The translations under genes were made by a program, and so were the position numbers. Below are positions 24,276 to 36,600 of a stretch of 64,000 bases of DNA, in pieces. How positions within the stretch are numbered: the stretch's first letter is position 1; each line of letters opens with the position of its first letter. The notes beneath the pieces were generated by a model. It made no database searches. It saw only the letters and a list, made by a program, of their open reading frames with translations, and was not told the DNA's origin. Source of the DNA: Spodoptera frugiperda (Eukaryota > Arthropoda > Insecta > Lepidoptera > Noctuidae); NCBI RefSeq assembly GCF_023101765.2, contig NC_064228.1, positions 1,664,501 to 1,728,500 of the forward strand. Direction: 5' to 3'.

Positions 24276-27074
24276 TTTATTAATAATGATTTTATCTTTG
24301 AATATCAATTACACTTTTTTGTTTTATTGTTATTTTATAAACTTTACATATTCATTTCGTATTTTATATACCATATAATATATAAAGTTTCATTACTAAT
24401 TATTTTAGCATTACATTATCTAATACAAGGGGACACATAACGTAAAAATACTGCATTTTTTGTAAAGTAAACTTAAACGCCCGATCTTTATGTAAATGTT
24501 AAACGATTTTTCGTTGTTTTTTTTTTAAACCCAGTACACAACACTTAATTTTATCAACTAAAAGTTATGAAGAATAACATTTCAAAGTCACTCGATTTTT
24601 TTTTTCAATAAAAAGGAACTCTTTACAACTTTTCTTTCACTTTTTTTCATCCGTTTACTATATTTACTTCACAACCACATTACATATATTTTTTTTTATA
24701 TAAAAAAAGGTTTAAAAAGATTCATTACTAGTTCAAAAGTAACTCCTAAATTGAGCAAAGTTTGAAGTGACAATAAAACGTTATTCGACAAGTAATTTAT
24801 ATTTCAAATATTTCTGCGTTTTACAAATTCTTTAGAGTCGTCTTAATATCGCGACTACATTGACGTTTCATTAATTCTTGATTTTGTCCAATTTAATAAT
24901 TAAATTATCAACAACAATAATGCTTAAATAAATAACAAATGAAACATGCTAACTCAAATGGCGATCACTTCTCGAGTATTTTTTTTTGTATTGTATTGTA
25001 TCTAAATACAATATACATCGCGAAAAATACAAATGAAAAACAACATCTGTATCTGTACATCATTTTTACAATATTAAATATAATTAAAACTATGTTTTAA
25101 ATATACATTTTTTCAATGAACTGTCACAAACATTTCTTGGATAAAAAAATGGGTATACCTAACGTGAATAATTCAGCAATAGCTTAAAATATAGCTTAGC
25201 TTAGATTTAGGTCATCGGTTCGGAGAACGTGACTTAGAATTCACATATTTCAAGTCACGATTAGGTATTTTTCTACTTCTTAAGTCTAAAAGACGACGGA
25301 GAAGTCGGTTACCTAATAAATCCTCTCGATGTTTTTAAAAATAAGCTAAGCTATAAAAATAAAGTCTACACACAGGTATATCATACAAACAAGAAATACT
25401 TTTGATACGAAACAAAGAGACATTTATTTATTCCATTTTACAAACTAAACTAAGCTACCTCTTGTTTTCAAGTATCTTGCAGCTTTGGCATACACCTTGA
25501 TTTAAGGTTAATTTTTAATTCAAACACAATTCTGTCACTACGACATTTAAAAATCAATTTTTAATGTTATCTCTGAACGTTTTTACGTTCTAACTTGACA
25601 GAAAGCTCACTGTCCCTTTCTCATACAGTATGCTAGAAAGAGTTAGCAATACTCCCTATTTTAGGACAAGAGGACCAGTATTTTTAACACCAAGAAAAGT
25701 TAAAGATGGATTCTTTTTAAACGAAAAAATAAAACAAAATTACCATGATACCCTGTAATTTCATGCCTAGAACGTAACTAAATGCACATCAAGTAGGCAG
25801 TAACAAAATTAAATGGCACTACTATGAGTGAACATAAGAAACACCTTATCTTAAACTATCTTACAGTAATTAAAGCATTCATGTGATTCCACACACTTTT
25901 AATTTCAAATATATATATAGATATATATAATAAATCTATTTTTTTATATCTTCTAAGTGTATATTTATATATTATGGCAAATCTAACAACACTAAATGAA
26001 AATCTCCAGAATATTCTTATTTAACATCACATAAAGTTTTTTTACAAACAAAATACAGTAGTTTTTTTTTCTCATCAATTTTAAATTCATGTACATCTAC
26101 GCGAAACGTTATATATTTTCGTATTTTTTTAATTTAAAGGGCGGATGTACACAAATACCTACGTTTTATATTATTTACAAACATTTTAAGCGACTACAGT
26201 GTCTATTCTAGGAATGAGAAAGGGACCATTCGTGATTTTTTTCTTGTATACTTTATACTGAAAATAAAATACACGTTGGAAAAAATGTATACAATCTGTT
26301 TGACATTTTTTGTAGTGTATTCTTGTAAAAAAAATCTACGAAAGGTCCTGAATTTGTTAACAAAAGTATACAGAACGGTATAATTCGTTTCCTTGACCTT
26401 ATTATATAAGATTTAGGTGTATAACAAGCAATATAATGTCGCCTGTGCGTTTGTTTCCCAAAATATGTTGTTTGACAAATTATTTGTAGACTTGTACACA
26501 TTTGACTAGCAAACATTTGAGCAAATGTTTCGCTTGATGTAAACTTGTTTAAAATTCGGTATAAAATTGGGTCTAATTCATTTGCAAATACATTTGCACA
26601 AATATTTGAGACCAAATGCGCGAATGTTTAGCGAAAATAAATGTAAAAATTACAAAAATTTAGGTAAAAAAATTGCCACTAAGCCCAGTTTATTTACAAA
26701 CGTCCATATTTAAAATTACACAACTGATGTTTTCTTTTAAAATATCTAAGTAGAAAAACTAAGTGACTTTATTCGATCTAGGTAATATTTTCTTTGCAAA
26801 ACATTGAGCTAATTGAGCAACAATAAACTATGACTATAAGCAACAAGGAAGCCATATTGTTCAAATAAACTACTATCCGTAACGAAAATAAAAACATTTT
26901 TGTACACGTATACGATAAAAATACAAAAATTTCAAAATAAATATTTTATTTAATATCTTCTTCGATCACAAAGTCTATTATTATTTAAAAATATTTACAA
27001 CTAGTAATATGTAACATTTCACTGAGTGTCTCGGTGGCACAGTTCCACAACCCACTACAACATCACTGGAGAGT
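24276..27074 (-). other. Alk: putative long 3' UTR of Alk
   Basis: Nothing but AT-rich text separates the Alk stop (27075-27077) from a minus-strand AATAAA at 24276-24281, and no interspersed repeat is visible in this 2.8 kb. Absence of repeats next to repeat-dense flanks suggests a transcribed 3' UTR. Nearer minus-strand AATAAA signals may be used instead. Confidence 0.4.
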
Positions 27075-27689
27075 CTAGCAGCTAATCTCGGAGTCGCCGA
27101 CGTACTCGGCGTTGCTACCCTGTATGGTGACCATGTTCCTGTCGTCGAGCTTCTTGCTGGGCTGGTTGCTGCCGGAGCTGGAGGACGCGTTGTCGCTGTC
27201 CGCGTACGGCACGTCCGTCATCGGCCCGTTCAGCAGGCTCGCCGCCGAGCTGGACTGCTTCAACTTCCCCTTCTCTTCCTTCGACTCCGTTTCCTTCGGC
27301 AAGTCGTCTATCACCGCCTTCTTAGGATCAATCTGTATCGTCTTCGATTCGGAGAGCTTGTTTGGTGTGACGACGTTTATGTATGGCGGCAGAATGTTCA
27401 TCGTCGTCAAGTTGACGGAACCACTGTTCTTTTTCAATGCGTTCAAGTTTTGCTCTAGTTGTGCCGCGTCTAAGCACAGTGGTTTCGGTTTGGGCGTGAA
27501 TTTTGGCGCTTCTTTGGCCCATGCGTTGATGCGCGGCGGGTCTGGGGACGCTATTGGAGCTGTCTTCCGTTCTGGCATCAATGCGTTCTTGTGGTTAGTC
27601 TTGTCAATGACGTTGGTCTCTATCGCTTTTGATAGAGCGTTCTCAGGCGGTTTTGGAGAAGTCGGGGTTATGCTTATAAGTTTCTCGAC
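27075..27689 (-). CDS. Alk: Alk last coding exon, C-terminal tail
   Basis: Acceptor TTTTCTCCAG. It encodes 204 residues rich in Pro, Ser, Asn and Lys, ending EISC, then TAG. The NILPPYINV segment offers a Tyr for adaptor docking. The open frame on the opposite strand is a shadow. Confidence 0.92.
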   Translation of the reverse strand, partial: VEKLISITPTSPKPPENALSKAIETNVIDKTNHKNALMPERKTAPIASPDPPRINAWAKEAPKFTPKPKPLCLDAAQLEQNLNALKKNSGSVNLTTMNILPPYINVVTPNKLSESKTIQIDPKKAVIDDLPKETESKEEKGKLKQSSSAASLLNGPMTDVPYADSDNASSSSGSNQPSKKLDDRNMVTIQGSNAEYVGDSEISC

Positions 27690-30600
27690 CTGGAGAAAAT
27701 ACGGCAATTGAAGAATTGGGGCTAGTGACCAAATATTCATTAAAATAATAGAACGAGGCTAATTTTGTCCTACATGAAAGATTTTTTTTGTATTAAAATA
27801 ATGGAGCAAAATATGGGGTTGTGTACTCACGGCTGGTCCGTTGTCGATGCTCTGTCGCGGCGTAGCGTTGCGAGGTGGCTCTGTGAACGAAGTCTCCCAT
27901 ATGACCGGCTTGTCGTCGGCGTCCGGCGTTATCTCGTCCAGTGACGGACCCTCTACTGAACTTAGCAATCTGTAAAATAACAGGTTAGTAACTAAAATGG
28001 TGTAGAAGGAGTAAAATAAGAGATGTGCGATACTCTCTTGTCTCTGTCTCTTTTGACAGACCTATATTATGAATCTCATGTCATAGGGAGGGCCTATTGA
28101 TCATATCGGTCTCTATCAGAATTCAGAATCCTTGCTGTTAATTGCAGAATTTCAAGAAGTAAGACGTTTTGACTTTCAAAACTGCTCAATACTCAATACT
28201 TTATTGCTTTCCACATGTAAGGCTTAGGTGGTAAACTTAACTAGGACACAATGTCTTTCGCGGATCTATTTGAAATACATCATTTTGACTTTGAAAAGGA
28301 CTTTATTTATGCAGAATACTTGCAACTGACTAGTTAGAAATTGCAGAGGACGTTTTGCGTCTGATATGATAATGAAAGACTTATTTTTAATACAGTGTAA
28401 GCATACAAAGGGTCTGACTGAATCATACCCTGGTTTGAACTGACGATGTAGAGATCTGTCTTTAAATTCCAAAACTAAGAATCCGTCTGTCAGCTAAGAA
28501 TCTGTCTTTAAATTCCAAAGCTAAATATTAAGATTTCCTTACCTATCTGTAGAATTAGACGGCAGAAACTTTGTTGTGGTCTTTGTCTCGACGGCGGAGG
28601 TAGCGGAGGCATCGCGCCTTGTTGCGCTTGCGCCGCTCCGGGACGCCATTGGAATGTTGCCATATTCTTGTGATGCTATAACACAATACAATATTGTAGC
28701 GTTGATCTTGCTTCACTGTTGTAAATTATCGTAAGCCGATTTTTTTCATCTTAATATCCCTTATATTGTTTGTCAATTTTATACTGTCTATCAATAACAA
28801 ATACTCCTACGGTACACCCTGTATCAGTTAAAAATTACCAGTTAAATATATGGCGATTGCTATAGATGAGACAATCATCTAAATACCTACTGAGAAAGCC
28901 CAATTCTCACTCGTCGCCGTTCCCAATCGCCAAAATGCTGGCGACGCGTAACTCGTCTGGTGTTGGGAGTGTCCTTGCTTTTGCTTACCATCAGGTAATC
29001 CATGGTTGGTACTATTCCATAAATAACTCAAACCCATATTAGGATTATTTGCTAGAACAGTAAAAATACTATGTTCCATAGTCCATTCTTCGTCAACGTA
29101 ACTATTATCCCCCTCTAATGTCCACCTAAATTAGACAAACAAGGGTTTTGTGGACAGTGCAAATATCATTTCAGGTTTTAAAAATCCACGATGCTTTAAA
29201 AATAGGGGTCGTTCCAGGTTTCATTCATCAAGGATGCACTTTACATGATGAAGGGATTTTGATACTGGAATTTTCAGTCCATAGTTACCTTCAGAACTTC
29301 GATTGTCGACGTATTCGATCGATGTGACGCTTACCTAATGAGAGATTCGCTGAATACTGAGTACCTACTTAATAAAATGGAGGAAGCGTTTCTGTTTCAT
29401 AGTTTTTTGGTTGCTACAATCATGCAACGTCACGTCTTTTATCCCCTAAGGGGTAAGCAGAGGCGCACATTATAGCACGTAATGCCGTTATACAATGTAC
29501 GCCCATTTTTCTCCATTTGTGTTATTTATAAGTCCCATGTAATAGGGGGTGAGCCTATAGGGGGTGCTACATCTACACGTTACCGCACCGTTTCACGTTG
29601 ACGACGTCGTGACGTGGAGATGTGGACACGTCCTAAGAGTTAAGAAAGTACCTATTATTTCACAAATAACCGATAAGTTACGCACTTAACAACTAAATTT
29701 TTCACACTGCTGTTAAAAACTCCATTTGGTACAGACTGTAGTATTTAGCGAATCTCTCTCTCCAAATCAACAATGGATAGGACATGTATACCTTTCAGAA
29801 GAGGTGGATATTGTGAATCCTCCGTTTCTGGCTGATCCTGCGCCACCGTTTGCGATTTGCTATGAGGGACCAGCGGTTCCGTGGGGCTAAAACAATGAGG
29901 CCGCATTGGTACGGTTGAAGGGAGACACGGGTTACAATGACTGTGCATAGGAGAAGCTTGTATTTGTGAATGATTTGCTCGTTGCTTCGACAAAAATACG
30001 TACATATATAAATAACCTCACGCCTGTCTCCCATGAGGGCAGGCATGGAGGCAAAGACAATGGAACGAATTCGACAAAAATCATAAGTGAAAATAATAAA
30101 CTCCTGGATTGTATTTGTCGATTTTTTTAACACATTTTCATTAAACATATATTAGAAGTGTTTGAGTTCAATAACTGTACACCTACAGTAGAACTCCAAT
30201 TATCCGAACTCCGACTATCCGAATCGCCGATTATCCGAATCACAAAAATTGTCCAAAAAAGGTCTAAGTGCGCTATTATTCTCCCCCCCCCCCTCGCGAA
30301 GCCAGTATTTGCGCGTCAAGTCTTGACTTGACTTGTCTTAACTTGCCGTTGTGCCTACACTGACTTCCCCCCGCAATTTAATTCAATAAAAAAATAGTGC
30401 AATATCAAAACGTAGCTTTTATTCTCTTCAATGGCAATTTTTTTTTAAAAATCCGATTATCCGAATATTTGATTATCCGAATGGGTCCCGGTCTCCATTA
30501 ATTCGGATAATTGAAGTTCTACTGTATTTTGCAAATGTACAACTAAAGTTCTCATCAATATGTATAAATATTATACCAATAATAAATATTTCTTTTTCAT

Positions 30601-33600
30601 GTAAGAATAGGTTTTTTTAATAGATTCATCGTATTTGTGAATCAGTTTTTGAAATAAATACATTTTTTCATTTTTTCATGTCGAAGCAACAAGCTTTGAA
30701 AAAAAAACGGATAAAAAATGGAAAACATTAAGAATATAGGTATTTTAGCAAATTGAATTTTTTAATGAGACTGTATTATCTGATTGTGTTTTTAATTCGC
30801 TGTTTTTAAATTAGAAACATTGGCTGGTAAAGGAACGTTCAGCGTCTAACACATGCTGCCACTGCTTCGACTTTCTAAAGCAGTTTTATACTTTTTTTAC
30901 TTCATTCATATCGAAATCTTCTCAAAAAACTTACAACAAATCTATATATTAAAACATTTTTGCAAAACTGTAACAAATAAATCTATATTTTGTACGCAAT
31001 TTCATTCAAAATTGTGAAAATAAAGTTGAGATGGCGGCCATTTTGAAGTCCTTTAGTAAAATGGCGGAGAAGATTTCGATATTCAAAAGTAATTAGACAG
31101 TTGTAAAGTATATTCGGTTACTATACAACATCGAAGTGTGAAAGGAAGTGCCACATAAAGTTAAGATTTAGAAGTAGCTTGTAATTAGTATTTGAGGGCA
31201 CTGGCAGGTCTCAAATTTGGTCAAATGTAATCATTGACATGGAGACAAAAAATTTTACAGTCAGAAAACAGTTTTTGAAAACTGTATTATACGTTTTGTA
31301 TAATGTAGTAATTTTTTTGCCTTGTTGTGTCTAATGTCAATACGTTACATAATTATTGTGTTCCCGTATCACCCTTATGGGTGCACTTTATTAAATGTAA
31401 CATGTCACATAGAATTTTTCTAAATTTTTTTGCCTTATTTTTCATTAGACCCTTTCTTTTGACAAAATGGTCACATGTTATTCTCTGTTGTTTGGATTTC
31501 ACTTCTTTATTATTATTTTTTTTAATATATTTTTTTTCATAAAATGGTCACATGTTCTGATTTTGTTTTTAATTTTGTTTATACTTTTTTTCTATGAAGC
31601 CTTAATCCTGCCAGCAGCCTCAGCTTAGAAAAGGCGTTACCTATTGTTGGTCGTTGGGTTGTCCTGCGGCGACATCGGCACGAGGTAGTCGCACGCCGGC
31701 CCTCGCTGCCAACATGCCACGCTCAGTACACACGACCACAGGGAGATCCTTACTCACATACCGCTTTCCGATATTTTTTATTTAGGATTTTGTGACGAAA
31801 ATTGTTGAAAATAATATATGTTAATAATGTTCTGATTTTCCGCCTAGATCTATGTAATGAAATTTTCAGGCGTAAACGTATCTTTTCTGTGTATTTTACC
31901 TGTAGGTTCTTTCATGGAATAATATATAATCTAAAATAAGCCTTGGGAAAAGTATTGTTTTTTGTGTAACGAGATGTGTAAATGTTTAAATGAGGACGGT
32001 TTTCACGTAGTCCCTGTGATTTTGTCATTGATTATAACTTACTTTCGAAATAGCCACCAAAATGGGCTATACCTATAGTATGGGCTAAGTTGGAAAACTC
32101 GAAGAAAATCCTATCAGAAAATATCGGAAAAGCTTTTTTATCTATCAAACAATTTATCGTCAAACACAATCTCCCTGTGTTTCACTTTAAATACTACGCG
32201 TGCATACCACTGGGTTTTGTAAAAACTTTTCTTATCACCAACAAAAATTGGATTCTATTTTTTCTCCATTAAGTTACATTTTACAAAACCCAGAGGCAGG
32301 GACAAAGGTAATAAAAGAAAATAGATTAGGTAATAGATTCCCGCTATAGCTACTAGGCAAGTAAACACCCAAGTTTCTTAAATAACCGTTAAAAGAGATT
32401 CTTTGAAATGCAAACTGTCATGGCGGATGAAAAAATTAGAAAAATTAAACAAATGATTCTTTTTTTTAGGATAACATGCGTTAGTTTAATGATTTTTCTT
32501 TCACATTCCAATGAATCTCCGTCTAACTACTAGGGGTCTAGGTTTCTACGCGACTTTCATTCAAGGAGGGGAGGGTATCGTAGAAAAATAAAAAAATAAT
32601 AATTTGAGGTTATCATGCGAACTCTTAAGCACGGGCTCTTAATGGACCGCTAACACCGAATTAAAAAATAAAAATTATAATGTTTTAATTTATAATATTA
32701 TAATTAATAATAAAAAAAATCCATTTACTTGCTTCTAGTAGCCAGAGCGAAAACATTTGGAAAAAAGAGAAAAATTTTGTTACGCATTAGTATTTTTGTT
32801 TTTTTTTTCTTTAGTTTTATAGTTCTGTCTTTTTAAAATATTAATTGGAATATACACTCGAGTAAAAGGAACACTTTATTTATATTTATTTTCATTAAAA
32901 TTTATAATTAAAAAGAGGCGTTGTTCCTTGAAAAAACATTAAAAATCACGTGGTCTTTAGCATCTATAAAATTAACATGGGAGTCTAGAAAACAAATTTA
33001 TTTATTTCTGGTATTTAATTCAACAAAATACAATCTAAATAGGGGTTCAATCTACAAGTGTACGGTGTCATGAAACTACTGAAAAATATTTGTTTCACTA
33101 AAATTTTTTACTTCGAAAAAACCAAAAAAAAAATACTAAATATTTTTCTTCTAAAATATTTACAAAACATAAACGACCACGTCACGGCTAACATTTAAAA
33201 ACTACTTCACATGATATTATACAAGAGTACTTTATCACCAATATTAATTTTCGAAAAAACTTATATTTCAGTTTTCTTACGATTTTTTCTTATATCGATT
33301 ATTTTCTCAATCCCGTCACTACTAGGGAACAACGCCTCTCGATAGAATCGATACCTAGAATCGTAATCGATTACTCACCTGCGGGCCGTTGGCGTTGGGT
33401 GGTAAGTCATTGCATGGCGGTAACAGAGACCGTACAATGGGCAGCGGCGCGCTTACTATCGCTGGGTCCTGGATAAGACGGCGGGGAAATATTTAAAATT
33501 ATTAGTAATTGTATATTTGATAGTAGGCAGAGGTGCACGTTACGGCACGTAATGCCGCTATACAATGTACACCCAGTTTTCACCATTTGTGTTATAAGCC

Positions 33601-36600
33601 CCATGTAATAGGGAGTGAGCCTATTGCCATATCCTGAACACAATTCCAGACTCCGTACTACTACCGAGAAATTTTCGAAAATCCGAAAAAAACCCAGTAG
33701 TACTCAGCCCGACCCGGGAATCGAACCCGAAACCCGTTGTTCGGCAGTCGCACTTGCGACCACTTGACCAGCGAAGCAGTTAAAAAATTAAAAAAATATT
33801 AAAATCCAACAAATTGACCAGAAAAATGCAATGAATGGCTTCGAGAAAATAATTGTACGTCTGGTCGTGCCGCTTTTTTTGCTCGATTTGGTGCCAGATA
33901 CACGTCCATAGTAAAAAAAACAATATTTCCGTAGCAAAAAATTGTTTATACGACATTTTTCATTGTAGGTACATTTTGTCCTACAAGAAATACTTTAATT
34001 TAGTTTCTATGTCCCAGTAGATTGCACCGACCTGTACAAACCGCTGCATCCTCTCGTACATGTGCGCGAACGAGGGTCGCTCGCCCGGCGTCGGGTTCCA
34101 ACACTCGCACATCAGCCTGTATATCTCTTGGGGACACCCTGTGTACGGACACCCATTGGTTACTATGTATCAAGTCCGCCTCTGTACAATTTTAAACGCT
34201 ATACATAATAAATAAACAAGTAATGTGTAGAAATCATGTTTTTACACGTTGCTCCACATTAGGATTTTCTCCTGTGTCGTGGGTGCGTTTACAAATATAA
34301 AATTTCACATACACATGACACCCAGACCCGTAAAACAAAATTTATGGATCACACAAAGAGTTGTTCCGTGCGGGAATCGAACCTGGGGCGCAGCAGTCGG
34401 TTTTCCAGCCCCTGCGCCAACCATACAGTCAACTATCTTTTGTATTAGTTGTCAACGGAATCTCTACATCACTACCACCAAATTATGTTGCACATTTATT
34501 CTCTTACGCAATTTATTCCCACATAATTTAGCAACAAACATCTGCGTGACTCACCATAAGGTTTCTCCAGCCGGCCTCCCCCGGAGACCATCTCCATGAC
34601 CTCCCGGTTGGCGCAGCCCGTGTACGGCATCACGCCCAGCGAGAACACCTCCCACAGTAGCACGCCGAACGACCTGGTCATGTAACATACACCATGTATC
34701 AGAACTGTTGTTATCTTTCACCAAAACTTTGGAAACGATAATGAACAAAATATTTTATCTAAAAATCACGGTTCAGTAGTATAGTCGCCGCGTTTACGCA
34801 CGCTGCTCATGTTGAAAAATCCCTCTGTGACTCGAAACTAGTAGAGCTTTTGTCCATTAATGTAAACTGTGTTTTTTTTTTTTTTTTGTATTAGAATATG
34901 CCTTCCAGATCTGCCGATTGGAAGAAATCTACCCCATCAGTTTCTAGCCACTTTCATCGTGGACGTCCCACACAAACATCTTGCTAAGAAAATTAATAAA
35001 GACCATCGAAAAACTCACCAAACATCAGTTTTGATGGTGAAGACTCCATCGATGTAAGCTTCGGGCGGCATCCACTTTATGGGCAGCATGGCTTTACCCC
35101 CCTTCTTGTAGTAATCAGACCGGTAGATGTCGCGCGCCATGCCGAAGTCTGCTATCTTGACCACTCTGCCGGGTCCCCTTGATGTCAGGAGGCAGTTGCG
35201 GGCTGCTATGTCCCTGTGAGTAGAATGGGGTGGTTTAAGCGACGTTGCAAAAAGGTGGGTTTAATTTTCATTAATAAAAGGTCCCCCTATAATGTTTGTG
35301 GGTAAGTATTTATATGCCGAGGTTTTCCCAGTACGCTACAATATGAGGTACTTCAAGATGGAAGTAAATATGTTTCTTAAGAGTCGGCGAAGCGCATGTA
35401 ATGCCCCAAGTGTTGCCAGTGTTCATAGACCATGGTCACCACTTACCATCAAGTGGGCCGTGGGCTTTCTTGCCACCGTCGTAGTACAAAAACAATAAAG
35501 AATTTTTTTTCGAAGGCTGAGAGGAATAGTGTATGTAAATCGCCGTAAAAACATTACAAGCTATAAAAATTGTACTTGAAAAAAAAAGTGTAATCGAAAT
35601 ACTAAAATGTTATTTTGTCTGACTCAAAGATCAAACCTTGGGTCCACAGCACACAACCATAGCACGCCTCCATAGCACGCATCTTTCCATATAAAACATA
35701 GCTTAGCTTGCCGTTTCCACCAGTACTAAGCTATGTGTACCAATGAATATGATTGGTGGAAGCCAAACGCATCTACAGCAAAGTTGCATAGAACATATCT
35801 TGTGGAAAAGCACCCTTAGTCTCTTAGTACGAGTCGGTCTACATTCAGAATTTCTCGGGACCTAATAACCTCCTTTTTCATATGTAATGGGTCAATCTTA
35901 ATCTCCTCTTCCAACTCAAGTGTCTTTATCAATCCCTTTACTGTCTTCAAGTTCTAAAAAAACCTAGAAATTATTACCCCCTTACCTATGTATGAATCTC
36001 TTGCTCTCCAAGTATCTGCATCCCTTGCAGACGTCGATGGAACACAGTAGGAGATCCTTCATGGTCAGGGCGCTGGCTCGCTCCGGCTTCGGCCGACTTT
36101 CGCGGAGGAAGTTCTTCAGATCTCCACCGGCGAGCAGTTCCAGGACTATGAATCTAGAGAGAAATGGTGATAGGTTCAGTTTTACTGATGGCAGTCAAAT
36201 ACTTAAACTATTCCTTAGTAAAATGTCAGTCGTTGGCTATGTAAACTATTCCTTAGTAAAGATTTTGTTCCGTAAATAATTGCTAAGGACTGGGTTAAGT
36301 AATCATTAAATGACTCTGAGTATGGTGATAAGACGGTACCGAAGATTTAGTGTAGGTACAAAGTATTTTAAGGAAAAGCGTTCCTCAGAATCCTAGTTTA
36401 AAATAAAACGCATAAAATGAACTCCTAATCCGCTAACTCTCTCAATCTTCAAAATAAAATAAAAACACTAAAATAAAAACTACTATCAAATAAAAACACA
36501 ACGTCACGCCATTTTATCCCCGAAGTGGTCACAATTTGTGTTATACAAGTCCCATGTAATAGGGGGTGGTGGTGCCATATACTGGTCACAATTGCAGACT

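Noticed and set aside
27112..27711. 199-codon open frame on the plus strand
   Set aside because: It is a shadow of the Alk C-terminal exon, which is in phase with the other exons.
29887..29984. An upstream acceptor at 29985 that would extend the Alk exon 29792-29886 to 193 bp and also keep phase with 33379-33468
   Set aside because: Its pyrimidine tract is weak, whereas CATTGTTTTAG at 29887 with the 65-bp exon gives stronger sites and GC-rich coding text. It remains a possible alternative isoform.
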